NCBI GenBank assembly: GCA_030263475.1
Contig: SZPC01000006.1
Coordinates: 62,001 to 126,000 of the forward strand
Source of the DNA: OLB4 sp002050165
Lineage (GTDB): Bacteria > Bacteroidota > Ignavibacteria > Tepidaquicellales > Tepidaquicellaceae
DNA: 64,000 nucleotides
Direction of reading: 5' to 3'
The notes under the pieces are model-generated. The model ran no database searches. It saw nothing but the letters and a program-made list of their open reading frames with translations, and was not told where the DNA came from. The position numbers were made by a program, and so were the translations under genes. Below are positions 48,782-58,333 of this stretch, piece by piece; positions within the stretch are counted from its first letter, which is position 1; each line of letters opens with the position of its first letter.

Positions 48782-49741
48782 TTACCTTAGTTTTTTACTC
48801 TCCTGAAATAGTATCCGCTTTTCTTCCTCAGTCAGATTCTCATAACCACCGGTGCTCAATTTATCGAGAATAGCATCAATACGCTCCTGTGCTTTTTGTT
48901 CTCTTGCTTTTATTTCGCTCTCGTAATTGTGCGTTGGTTCGGGTTCAATTTCTTCGTAACTGCTTTGAGGTACATTAATTTTTTTATCGAAACCGGATGG
49001 AGAATTATTTTGCGGACCCCAGGTATTTCTGCGTTTAAACATTCTCCCGGACCAGGATGAATCTGAATCGTCATAATCCCTGAACAGGAGCTTTTTCTTT
49101 GCATTGGTTGATATGAGATAAATCAATCCGACAACTGCTCCGCCGAGGTGTGCAACGTGTGCAATATTTGAATCGGTTCCGGAAAGGATATTCATCAGGT
49201 CAATTGCCATATAGAATATTATAACATACTTTGCTTTTACCGGAAAGAGGAAATATATATATATTGGTCTGTTCGGGAAAAGGTAAGCGAAAGCAGCGAG
49301 GACACCATAGATTGCCCCTGAAGCGCCCACCGTCGGTCCGACGCTGGTAAGAAACGGCGCTATGAACTGATTTGCCAGTCCTGCGCCGACGCCACACATA
49401 AAATAGTATAACAGAAATTTCTTTGAGCCCCACGTGTTTTCCAATTCCATTCCAAACATCCACAATACAAACATATTGAGAAAGAGGTGCATTAATCCGC
49501 CGTGAATAAACATATATGTAAATATTTGCCATGGATAGAAAAGCCCTGAGGCAACCGGCCACATATAGAAATATTCCCTGAACCATTCCAAAAGATTTAC
49601 GTTGCCAATCCAGAATGCCGATAGGATAAAATTCTGAAAAATGAAAACGGCTACATTTACAATTAGCAATATTTTTAGCACCGGTGGGAATACGCTGAAA
49701 CCACCCATCATACCGGAGCCTCTGTTATATGCTGAACTCAT
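48782..49741 (-). CDS. Rhomboid intramembrane serine protease
   Basis: A 319-residue inner-membrane protease. Six membrane segments occupy about 20-215. The catalytic Ser S141 lies in GASGAIYG and the His H198 in HVAHLGGAVVG; the Loop1 signature is also visible (TYMFIHGGLMHLFLNM, WGSKKFLLYY). A charged soluble tail of about 100 residues ends in a helix-forming DILDKLSTGGYENLTEEE stretch common in Bacteroidota rhomboids. It starts one base from the end of the nucleotidyltransferase gene, so it is probably co-transcribed. Confidence 0.92.
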   Translation of the reverse strand: MSSAYNRGSGMMGGFSVFPPVLKILLIVNVAVFIFQNFILSAFWIGNVNLLEWFREYFYMWPVASGLFYPWQIFTYMFIHGGLMHLFLNMFVLWMFGMELENTWGSKKFLLYYFMCGVGAGLANQFIAPFLTSVGPTVGASGAIYGVLAAFAYLFPNRPIYIYFLFPVKAKYVIIFYMAIDLMNILSGTDSNIAHVAHLGGAVVGLIYLISTNAKKKLLFRDYDDSDSSWSGRMFKRRNTWGPQNNSPSGFDKKINVPQSSYEEIEPEPTHNYESEIKAREQKAQERIDAILDKLSTGGYENLTEEEKRILFQESKKLR

Positions 49742-49742
49742 T

Positions 49743-50501
49743 TTAGATTTTGTATTTTATTGCTAACTCCCTTGCAGTATCAAGATCACCAGGAGTATCA
49801 ATCTCGATGCACTTATATTCAGAAACGTCAATTGCGTGGATACAATTCCTTTCATCACCGGACTCAAGCGCTTCCTGAAATGAAAGTTCATAAAATTCAT
49901 GTACGATATTTTGTGTAACGATCTTTCGATTCAAGATACCAAAGAGGGTTTTTAAATAATATGAACTAAACAGTGCTATTCCTATGGATTCTCCTGCTGC
50001 AAGAGGAATTGGGACATCCTTCCCGATACGTTTCAGTTTAACTCCGTTTTCCAGTTCGACTTTAACCTGCTCATCGTCGAGCTGATTTGTGAAATTTACA
50101 GCGATGGGGTTATTGTGATTAGATAAAATCAACTTTTCAATAATTGCTTTTTCAAACAAAATATCCGAATCCAGTAACAGCATATCTTTCTTAACGAAAC
50201 CCAAAGCAAGCCAGAGAGAATATGAATTATTGTTGTTTTCGTAGTCGGGATTATTAATAAATTTCACGTCCAAACCGGCGTAGTTTTTAGCAACGAAATC
50301 AATTATCATTTCCTTCCTATAGCCGGTAACGATAATGAACTTATAGATTCCGAAAGCAATAATAGCATCAATTGAACGTTGGAGCAAATTTTTACCATTA
50401 ATATCGAGCAGACATTTTGGCGAAAGATCAGTTAGCGGGCGTAATCTTCGCGAAAGACCGGCAGCAGGAATCACGGCGGTTATTTCATCAACATTTCTCA
50501 T
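49743..50501 (-). CDS. NTP-transferase (sugar/alcohol-phosphate cytidylyltransferase type)
   Basis: A 252-residue GT-A-fold nucleotidyltransferase. The N-terminal signature VIPAAGLSRRLRPLTDLSPK and metal Asp in LLLDSDILFE are clear. Enzymes of this class activate sugar, inositol, choline or aminoalkylphosphonate groups with CTP or UTP. The four-base overlap with a CDP-alcohol phosphatidyltransferase gene suggests it makes the CDP-alcohol that the partner uses, as in inositol-phosphate cytidylyltransferases. The exact substrate is unknown. Confidence 0.82.
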   Translation of the reverse strand: MRNVDEITAVIPAAGLSRRLRPLTDLSPKCLLDINGKNLLQRSIDAIIAFGIYKFIIVTGYRKEMIIDFVAKNYAGLDVKFINNPDYENNNNSYSLWLALGFVKKDMLLLDSDILFEKAIIEKLILSNHNNPIAVNFTNQLDDEQVKVELENGVKLKRIGKDVPIPLAAGESIGIALFSSYYLKTLFGILNRKIVTQNIVHEFYELSFQEALESGDERNCIHAIDVSEYKCIEIDTPGDLDTARELAIKYKI

Positions 50502-51364
50502 GCAATTTTCGGTGCGAGGGATTTAATTACAGATTTCTGCCATATTGTTAACATTATTAAAACGAAATTACCAAGTGTGACGGTAAGTATAAGGTAGATA
50601 TCAAACCTGTTGAATAAAGTAAAGGTTATTAAAAAAACCAAATGAGTTGTTGATCCGATCCACCCCCACAACCTGAGCAGGGTTTCATTTTTCTTTCTGT
50701 AATTTTCAGGAGATGTTTCAATCTCAACCGGCTTTGCGGTATTCATTTGCATTCTCGAATAGAGCAGGTACAAATCAATTAAAAAAACTTCGAATCTGTT
50801 TCCAGTGTTCTTGATGATCCGGTCTTTTTCATCTTTAAACTCCGATATCTCATCATTCAGTTTGGAGACTTTTCCGTACACGTATTCAAGGTATAGATTT
50901 CTGTAATAATCGAATTTCATATTTTGAAATGCTTTCGATAAGCCGGCTGCAATTGTAATACCCCACGAATAAATCGGATTTCCGGTAAAGTTACTCAGCG
51001 CAATTCCTATCCCGAGAAATACTGAAATTGATGTCAGATAATCAATGAATCCGTCAATTATCCTTCCAATCTTTGTTCCGTTATTTTTTAGTCTGGCAAG
51101 TTGACCATCTGCACAATCAAGCACGTTGCAAAGGAACAGGCTAATAACGGCGAGAATCATTGATTCATATGAACCAAACGCATAAAATATACCCGAGACA
51201 ATCCCGAATAACAGAGCAATTGATGAAATCTGATTCGGTGTGATTTTTGTCCCGTAAATTAGTTTTACGAATACAAAAGAAATCGGCCTGAAAACATACA
51301 GGTCAAAAAATTCCTCTGCCTCTACGGATTTTAGTGAGCGTTTGTAATCTGAAGAAATACCCAT
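50498..51364 (-). CDS. CDP-alcohol phosphatidyltransferase
   Basis: A polytopic enzyme with the complete family motif D-x2-DG-x2-AR-x8-G-x3-D-x3-D in DCADGQLARLKNNGTKIGRI followed by IDGFID. It moves a phospho-alcohol from a CDP-alcohol onto a lipid or another alcohol. Several membrane helices surround the motif, and a soluble loop of about 60 residues (KVSKLNDEISEFKDEKDR) is inserted in the middle. The frame opens at a GTG at 51397; I prefer the ATG at 51364. It begins the operon with the nucleotidyltransferase and rhomboid. The acceptor is unknown. Confidence 0.85.
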   Translation of the reverse strand: MGISSDYKRSLKSVEAEEFFDLYVFRPISFVFVKLIYGTKITPNQISSIALLFGIVSGIFYAFGSYESMILAVISLFLCNVLDCADGQLARLKNNGTKIGRIIDGFIDYLTSISVFLGIGIALSNFTGNPIYSWGITIAAGLSKAFQNMKFDYYRNLYLEYVYGKVSKLNDEISEFKDEKDRIIKNTGNRFEVFLIDLYLLYSRMQMNTAKPVEIETSPENYRKKNETLLRLWGWIGSTTHLVFLITFTLFNRFDIYLILTVTLGNFVLIMLTIWQKSVIKSLAPKIA

Positions 51365-51570
51365 GGAAAAACTTTTAATATAAAAATAGTGATTCACTAT
51401 GTAAACCCATAAAGAACAATTGTGATAAAGGAGAATAAACTTTAAAAATGTTTATTAATGAATGTTACGTCACCTCATAAAAAATTCATCTGTAAAAATT
51501 TACAATAAATCAGTTTCTGCGAACGAATTTTTTAATGGACTGAAAAATTTATAAAAGGGATAATTTCATC

Positions 51571-51617
51571 AGAAAAAAATTGTAAGTGGCAGAAGTTAAA
51601 AAATCTCTGCCACTTAC
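51571..51617 (-). terminator. Rho-independent terminator of the TonB-type receptor gene
   Basis: Perfect 12-bp arms GTAAGTGGCAGA (51582-51593) and its complement (51606-51617) lie 13 bases after the receptor stop. On the minus strand the hairpin is followed by seven T, a strong intrinsic terminator. The remaining part of 51398-51570 shows no gene. Confidence 0.9.
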
Positions 51618-51629
51618 TTTGCAATAAAA

Positions 51630-54065
51630 CTAATTTTGAGGAGGTGGGGCAGTGGTTTTTTCGGTTTTTCGTCTTGGTTTTTCTTTATTTTTTATTTCAC
51701 CGAAGTTGTAGGAAACCGATAAGTTCAAATTTTGCATAGAGAATTTATTGTCAGTGTTTGAAGTGAACCCATATCCGTTCATTTCCCAGTTGAATCCCCC
51801 TTCGTTGAGAATATCCCGTGCAGAAAGAGAAACATTCAGTTTATTCCCGAGGAACCCTTTTGAGATGCCGGCGCCGAGATTATGAAAACCGGTCATTTTA
51901 CCCATCGGTGTTACATTGTCGCCTTGATAATTATAAAATACCTGCACTCTGAAATCTTCGGGAAGAGTTATGGAGGAACTGATATTTGCGCTCCATTGGT
52001 ATCCTCTGGCATCAAGTCCCGGTGGAAGAGTTTCTTTGTTAAACTCCCTCCGGTAATAGCTCAAAGTTCCGTTTAAACTTACAATCTCGAAAAGGCGCCC
52101 GCCCATGATGAAGTCAATTCCGTAATCGGAAGATTTCCCGATGTTTTCAAATGTCGTGTAAGTTACATTACTATCGGTGAGAGTTGTAATATTTGAAATG
52201 TTGTCAGTTTTCTGTCTATAAAAAATAGTCGGTGTAACCGAGAATGTTCCGAAGAATTTCAGATAACTGAGCTCAATGCTGTTGGTATATTCAGGATTTA
52301 GTTCGGGATTCCCGCGATTGTAACTTTGTGGTGAAGTTTGTGTAGTGAACGGATTCAATTGCCAGTCCTGTGGTCTGTTGATTCGCCTGCTATAGCTGAG
52401 TCTGATTTCCTCGGCAAAATTAAATTTTTTGCTGATTGATAAAGTTGGGAAAAAATCAGTATAATTTTTCTTAAAAGTTTCACCGGAAGTTCTATTGTTT
52501 CCGTCACTAATTGTATGCTCAACTCTCAAACCAGCTTTTACCCCTAAATGTAATAGTTCTGTTGTGAAAACGGAATAAAGCGCCTGTACATTATTGTCAT
52601 AATCGTAATCATTGGAGAGATTTGCATCTGTTACAAAAGCTCCGGTCTGAGGTTCAAGGTAGCGGGATAAATAGTTTGCTTCGATTCGTTTAATTGCACC
52701 GCGATAACCTGCTTCGAATTTATCTGTTTCGTTTATCGGAAGTTGATAATCAATTGTACTAATAATATCCCTGAAATTTACATTCCATGAATCAATTACC
52801 TGAATCCTGTCACTGGGATTTTGAGGTGTAACAGAATTTCCATTTCCGTCAAAATAATATCTGAATGAATGATTGGAACGGTCAGTTTGGGGTATATTCA
52901 CAGAAACCTGCACGTTTAAATCGTGTCCGTTGTCATTGAGTTTCTTATAAAAAAATATTCCCCCGGAAATGTTTTTCCATGTGCCGGAATGTTTTGAATT
53001 GTTATCGAAATATGATAAAAGTTCATTTGAAGGTGAAAAATTCTCAGTTACTGTTTTTGAGTCATATTTCCAGTGTGAGTTAGTGTATTCGCTGAAAATT
53101 TCAATATAAGTATTTTCTGTTATATTGTAGTCGAGGTTCAAGCCACCGAAATACCAGTTTGACCTGTTAAATGCATTTACTTCACCTACGATGTTTGCAA
53201 GTGAGTCATTGAAAAGGTTTGTTCTGGTATTTGTGCCCGTTAGATTATTGTACCATTGTCCGGTATAAAACATGGCAGAAGCGCCGAATTCATTTTTATT
53301 AAAGTTAAAATCCATTCCACCATTGAAGATATCCCTAGTTCCGTAACTCAGGTTTAGATTTCCGTTTGTTCCTATGTTTTCATCTTTTTTCATTATAAGA
53401 TTCAGAATACCTGCAATTCCCTCAGATTCGTATTTTGCAGACGGATTAGTGATAACTTCAACTTTCTTTAACAGGTCAGCCGGCATCTGTGAGAGATTAT
53501 TAAAAGATTTTGTATCCCGGCCATCAATTAGAATTTTCACGCTTGAATTACCTCTTATGCTTACGTTGTCATTTTCATCAACGCTAATGAGAGGTGTTCG
53601 CCTCAAAACATCGAGCACTGATTCACCTTTTGCGACCACATTTTTATCAATATTATATATAAATTTCTCACCTGAAATTTCAACGTTGGGTTTCTCGGTA
53701 ATTACCTCAATCTCTTCAGTAGAAAGCCCTTCTGTATTCATACCAATATTACCGATGTTGAAATTAGGATTTTCTAAATCTAACTTTATTCCATTTTTTA
53801 TAAAATCATTGTATCCGATATATTCTATCTCGATTGTATAAACCCCGAAATCAAGAGAGCTAATTTCAAAATTCCCGGAAATATCGGAAACCGTTCCGTT
53901 AATGAACCCGTCGTTTGAGTCAAGCAAACGGATAGATGCCCCAATCAATGGTTCGCCTGTAATTGCATCGGAAACTTTACCCGAAATAGACGCAGACTGT
54001 GCATGAGTTGTGTACAACGGGATTAGAACTAATGTAAAAATCAGCAGAAAAAATCTATTTGTCAT
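51630..54065 (-). CDS. TonB-dependent receptor family outer-membrane protein
   Basis: An 811-residue protein (from the ATG at 54065; the frame runs on to a TTG at 54131). A signal peptide ends near HAQ. Then come a carboxypeptidase-regulatory-like domain (ISGKVSDAITGEPLIGASI), a plug domain (SVLDVLRRTPLISVDENDNVSIRG, LIDGRDT) and a large beta-barrel of the OMP_b-brl type. The C-terminus carries a charged tail ending in prolines instead of a terminal aromatic residue. No SusD-like partner or transport gene is next to it, so the ligand is unknown. It is divergent from nadB. Confidence 0.85.
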   Translation of the reverse strand: MTNRFFLLIFTLVLIPLYTTHAQSASISGKVSDAITGEPLIGASIRLLDSNDGFINGTVSDISGNFEISSLDFGVYTIEIEYIGYNDFIKNGIKLDLENPNFNIGNIGMNTEGLSTEEIEVITEKPNVEISGEKFIYNIDKNVVAKGESVLDVLRRTPLISVDENDNVSIRGNSSVKILIDGRDTKSFNNLSQMPADLLKKVEVITNPSAKYESEGIAGILNLIMKKDENIGTNGNLNLSYGTRDIFNGGMDFNFNKNEFGASAMFYTGQWYNNLTGTNTRTNLFNDSLANIVGEVNAFNRSNWYFGGLNLDYNITENTYIEIFSEYTNSHWKYDSKTVTENFSPSNELLSYFDNNSKHSGTWKNISGGIFFYKKLNDNGHDLNVQVSVNIPQTDRSNHSFRYYFDGNGNSVTPQNPSDRIQVIDSWNVNFRDIISTIDYQLPINETDKFEAGYRGAIKRIEANYLSRYLEPQTGAFVTDANLSNDYDYDNNVQALYSVFTTELLHLGVKAGLRVEHTISDGNNRTSGETFKKNYTDFFPTLSISKKFNFAEEIRLSYSRRINRPQDWQLNPFTTQTSPQSYNRGNPELNPEYTNSIELSYLKFFGTFSVTPTIFYRQKTDNISNITTLTDSNVTYTTFENIGKSSDYGIDFIMGGRLFEIVSLNGTLSYYRREFNKETLPPGLDARGYQWSANISSSITLPEDFRVQVFYNYQGDNVTPMGKMTGFHNLGAGISKGFLGNKLNVSLSARDILNEGGFNWEMNGYGFTSNTDNKFSMQNLNLSVSYNFGEIKNKEKPRRKTEKTTAPPPQN

Positions 54066-54200
54066 TGATGTTTTTAAGTGAATGTTACGGAGAAATCTGC
54101 TTAAAGTTAGAAAAATTTTCCTGAGCGGCAAAACTGAATATGAATCAAATGCACTTTTAAAACAAAATCTTAGGGATTAATTTGCATAATACAAACAAAA

Positions 54201-55826
54201 TTGACGACAGATTTTCTCATTATTGGTAGCGGAATTGCAGGATTAACACTTGGGTTAAAGCTAAGCAAACTCGGTAAGGTTACCATAATAACGAAGAAGC
54301 GAAAAGCTGATTCAAACACAAATTGGGCACAGGGTGGAATTGCAAGCGTAATTTCCGAAGACGATTCTTTTGACCTTCACATACGTGATACACTGGAATG
54401 TGGTGTTGGTTTATGCAATAAAGAGGCAGTCAGGAAAATTGTTACAGAAGGTCCTGCAATGATAAATGAACTTCTTTCGCTTGGTGCGAACTTCAGCCAT
54501 AAAGATGGAAAAATTGAGCTCGGGAAAGAAGGTGGTCATTCAGTAAGCAGAATTGTTCACGCTGATGACCTGACCGGTAGAGAGATTGAAAACACTTTAC
54601 TTGAAGCGGTTAACAATTCACCTAACATTGAATTACTGGAATATTTTTTTGCAATTGATTTGTTGATTTCAAAGAATATTAAGAGCAAATCCCGTAAAAA
54701 ATTCAGTTCAGATGAATGTTTCGGGGTTTATGCTCTTGATGTAACCAGTGGTAACGTTGAGAAAATTATTGCTTCATACACTATACTTGCAAGCGGTGGC
54801 GTGGGGCAGGTTTATATGCACACCACAAATCCCGGTATTGCTACCGGTGATGGAATTGCAATGGGATATCGTGCGGGTTGCGAAATTGCGAATATGGAGT
54901 TTATACAATTTCATCCGACCTCATTTTATGAACCCGACAGCGAGGATAAAGAAAGTGTTTATCTGATTACAGAGGCAGCGAGGGGAGCGGGTGCGATTTT
55001 AAAGACAGCAGAGGGTAAGGAATTTATGAAGGATTACGACCCGCGCGGTGAACTTGCACCACGGGATATTGTTGCCCGGGCAATTGATGACCAGTTGAAA
55101 AAAAGCGGGAATAAATTTGTTTATCTTGATATGTCCACTATTGACGATGAAAAAATCAAATCCGAATTTCCCAATATATATAAAACCTGTCTGCAAAAAG
55201 GTTTAGATGTTACTCGAGAACCTATCCCTGTAGTACCCGCTGCACATTACGTTTGCGGGGGTATCAAGACTGATTTGAAAGGTAGAACAAACTTGAAAAA
55301 TCTATTTGCCTGCGGTGAAGTTACAATGACAGGTGTTCACGGCGCTAACAGGCTTGCGTCTAATTCATTGCTCGAGGGGATGGTCTTTGCAAATGCAATT
55401 TATAAGTTCATTTACTCGGTTTATACTGAACGAAAACCCGTGAACGCATCTAAACTTTACGATGCTGTTTATAACTGGGATGACTCAGGGACCGAGAATG
55501 CAGAGGAATGGATTTTGATTTCACACGATAAACGCGAGATTAAAGAATTAATGAGCGATTATGTTGGAATTGTCAGAAGTACATACAGGCTTGAACGTGC
55601 GATGCGCCGGATAAAAATGCTGAAGGCTGAGATTAATGAATTTTATTATAGAACGAAAGTTTCTGTTGAACTACTTGAGTTGCGTAATATTGTTACCACA
55701 GCTTATTTAATAATAAAATCTTCGCTTAAGAGGAAAGAGTCGCGCGGGCTTCATTACGTGACAGATTTCCCTGTACCCAAAGATGAATTCCTTACAGATA
55801 CAATTCTAAAAAAGAAAAACCCATGA
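54201..55826 (+). CDS. nadB: L-aspartate oxidase
   Basis: NadB oxidises L-aspartate to iminoaspartate, the first step of de novo NAD synthesis. The 541-residue flavoprotein has the FAD motif IIGSGIAGLTLGLKL, NTNWAQGGIASV, EFIQFHPTS, the HYVCGGIKTD segment and the ACGEVTMTGVHGANRLASN motif diagnostic for the family, then the C-terminal helical domain. It starts with TTG. nadA and nadC are not in the window. A four-base ATGA overlap joins it to the M1 peptidase gene. Confidence 0.93.
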   Translation: MTTDFLIIGSGIAGLTLGLKLSKLGKVTIITKKRKADSNTNWAQGGIASVISEDDSFDLHIRDTLECGVGLCNKEAVRKIVTEGPAMINELLSLGANFSHKDGKIELGKEGGHSVSRIVHADDLTGREIENTLLEAVNNSPNIELLEYFFAIDLLISKNIKSKSRKKFSSDECFGVYALDVTSGNVEKIIASYTILASGGVGQVYMHTTNPGIATGDGIAMGYRAGCEIANMEFIQFHPTSFYEPDSEDKESVYLITEAARGAGAILKTAEGKEFMKDYDPRGELAPRDIVARAIDDQLKKSGNKFVYLDMSTIDDEKIKSEFPNIYKTCLQKGLDVTREPIPVVPAAHYVCGGIKTDLKGRTNLKNLFACGEVTMTGVHGANRLASNSLLEGMVFANAIYKFIYSVYTERKPVNASKLYDAVYNWDDSGTENAEEWILISHDKREIKELMSDYVGIVRSTYRLERAMRRIKMLKAEINEFYYRTKVSVELLELRNIVTTAYLIIKSSLKRKESRGLHYVTDFPVPKDEFLTDTILKKKNP

Positions 55827-58333
55827 TTAAAAAATTCATTCTGTTTCTCCTGTTGGTATCAACTTATGGTACGATCTGGTCGCAAACAGCGCAATACTCC
55901 GATCGAACCGCAAATTTCCAACTTGTCAATATTTCAATGCATATTATCCCTGATTGGGATTCAAAATCAGTATCGGGCAATGTGAAGACTACATTGGTTC
56001 CGGTAGCAGATGGATTCAACAGTTTTGAACTCGATGCAATTGCTTTCGAGATTAAGAAAATTGCGTTGGCTGATAATGAATCGTTTAACCCCGATCAAAC
56101 CGAAAAGTATGACAGGCGACTGATGTATTCTTACGATGGGAAAAAAATAAATATTGAACTCGGGCAAACGTATAATACCTCAGACACCATATCAGTTTTC
56201 ATTTCATATTCGTGCAGGCCGCAGCGGGGATTATATTTCATTTATCCGACAACCCTTGACCCGTCTCATCCGTATCAAATCTGGACTCAGGGGCAGGCTG
56301 AAGATAATAAACACTGGTTGCCGATTTATGACTATCCTGACAATAAAGCTACAACGGAAATGTACGTTGATCTCCCGCCGGGCATGGTGTCAATTTCTAA
56401 CGGCGCACTCATGTCTTCTGAAAAACTTACTGACGAAAAAGTAAGACATCACTGGAAACTCAATAAACCACACTCAACATACCTGATAATGTTGGCTGCA
56501 GGGGAATATCATATAATTAACGATACATACAATAATATTCCGATTCAATCATTTGTTGCCAAAGATAAAATTAATACCGGTGAATATACTTTCCGAAATA
56601 CGAAATCAATGATTGATCTGTTCTCGGATAAATTCGGCGGATATCCGTGGGTAAACTACAAACAGGTTGTTGTAACCGATTTTATTTTTGGAGGTATGGA
56701 GAATACCACTGCTACGGTGCTGAACGATCGGGTATATTACACACCTGAAATTGAAACAAATTATTCCGGCGACGGATTAATTGCACACGAGTTAGGTCAC
56801 ATGTGGTGGGGTGACAATACAACCTGTCGTACCTGGCCGGAAATCTGGCTGAACGAAAGTTTTGCTACCTACGCATCGGCACTCTGGGAACAAAAATTGA
56901 ACGGAAACGATGCGTTTGATTATGAAATTTTAAATTACATGGATAACTCAATTTGGATTGATTCCGCTTTCGGACGTTTACCAATACGGACAATTAATGG
57001 ACATTCCGGGAATACATACGGCAAAGGAGCCGCTATTCTGAACACAATGAAGTTTATTATTGGTGAAGAAAATTTTTATAACACGTTGAGAAATTTTCAG
57101 AAAAAATATTCAGGGAGAAATGTTGTTACGGGTGATTTAATTGAGGTTATGAATGAAACTGTAAATAGTGGTAGAACCGGTGACCAACCACTGTTCGACT
57201 ATACATGGATGTTTGATCAATATATTTTTAAAGCAGGTTATCCTGAACTCAATGTGTTCTTTGATATTGCAGATTCAAAGGATATGCTGAATATGACTGT
57301 AAAACAGGTACAACCTGAAGATTCCATTACACCTGTCTTTAGAATGCCGGTTGATATATTGATTAAATATAAAGACTCTGAGATAATTCAGTCTGTAATT
57401 TTATCGCAGCGGAAGGACGAATTTAGTTTTCCTCTCAAATCGGAACCTGAATACATTATCTTCGATGCCGGAAATCATTACATTAAGAAGCTATATACAA
57501 ATCTTCCGGTTGATATGTTGCTGAAACAAATTGCTTATGCTACAAAGGCAGTTGATAAAATATCAGCCATTCGACAACTTTCAACCTATCTGTTTAATAC
57601 CCAACTGACAGAAGAGGCAAGACGAAAGTTAGATGCAAGGCAGGAGACACTTTTTGAGTTATATGAGAAGATTCTCAACAGCGAAGTATTTTACGGCGTA
57701 AAAATTGAATTGATAAAACTTATCAGGAATTATCCGCCTGAAATTGCTTCCAACTTTCTCAAAAAGCGATATAAAACTGAAACAGACCCGCGTGTTAAAG
57801 GTGAAATTTTAAAAGCCATAGGAAGGATTAAACAATCGGTAAATGCTGATTATATTTATTCAGAAATTCTTAATGAATCAAATCCGTACATCGTGTCCGA
57901 TGGCATAAATGGTATTATCGAATGTGCGGATAAGGATAAACTCTACGATTATATCTCACCGTTTATAGGTCGAAACTCTCACAGGAACGTGATCGCTAAT
58001 GCTGTAATAAATGCATTAGGAAAGATGGATACACAAAAAGCGAAAGATAATTTAATCGGTTACGCTTTCGGTATAAACGTGAACGGAAGGGTGAGAACCA
58101 ATGCAACGAATGAGCTCAGGAAGTTTGCCTCAGATGAAGATGTTAAAAAGCTGGCAATGGAAAATTTTGACTGGAACTTTAGATTTATGAAGTATGCATT
58201 GATTGGTTTGCTCGGTGATTCGGGAGATTCGGAACTAATCCCGTTCCTTGAAAAGAAAAGAGACTCTATAACTGATGAACCGATTTCAAAAGCAATTGAC
58301 AGAGCGATAGAAAAGCTAAAAGCCGGAGAATGA
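55823..58333 (+). CDS. M1-family metallo-aminopeptidase, exported
   Basis: An 836-residue protein with a signal peptide (about 1-21). The M1 N-terminal beta-domain is followed by the exopeptidase motif GGMENTTAT, the zinc site HELGH (322-326) with the third ligand E345 in NESFATY, and a C-terminal helical part with HEAT-like repeats (about 640-830, e.g. DPRVKGEILKAIGRIK). It should trim peptides in the periplasm or outside the cell. It is coupled to nadB upstream and to a GT2 gene downstream by four-base overlaps. Confidence 0.92.
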   Translation: MIKKFILFLLLVSTYGTIWSQTAQYSDRTANFQLVNISMHIIPDWDSKSVSGNVKTTLVPVADGFNSFELDAIAFEIKKIALADNESFNPDQTEKYDRRLMYSYDGKKINIELGQTYNTSDTISVFISYSCRPQRGLYFIYPTTLDPSHPYQIWTQGQAEDNKHWLPIYDYPDNKATTEMYVDLPPGMVSISNGALMSSEKLTDEKVRHHWKLNKPHSTYLIMLAAGEYHIINDTYNNIPIQSFVAKDKINTGEYTFRNTKSMIDLFSDKFGGYPWVNYKQVVVTDFIFGGMENTTATVLNDRVYYTPEIETNYSGDGLIAHELGHMWWGDNTTCRTWPEIWLNESFATYASALWEQKLNGNDAFDYEILNYMDNSIWIDSAFGRLPIRTINGHSGNTYGKGAAILNTMKFIIGEENFYNTLRNFQKKYSGRNVVTGDLIEVMNETVNSGRTGDQPLFDYTWMFDQYIFKAGYPELNVFFDIADSKDMLNMTVKQVQPEDSITPVFRMPVDILIKYKDSEIIQSVILSQRKDEFSFPLKSEPEYIIFDAGNHYIKKLYTNLPVDMLLKQIAYATKAVDKISAIRQLSTYLFNTQLTEEARRKLDARQETLFELYEKILNSEVFYGVKIELIKLIRNYPPEIASNFLKKRYKTETDPRVKGEILKAIGRIKQSVNADYIYSEILNESNPYIVSDGINGIIECADKDKLYDYISPFIGRNSHRNVIANAVINALGKMDTQKAKDNLIGYAFGINVNGRVRTNATNELRKFASDEDVKKLAMENFDWNFRFMKYALIGLLGDSGDSELIPFLEKKRDSITDEPISKAIDRAIEKLKAGE

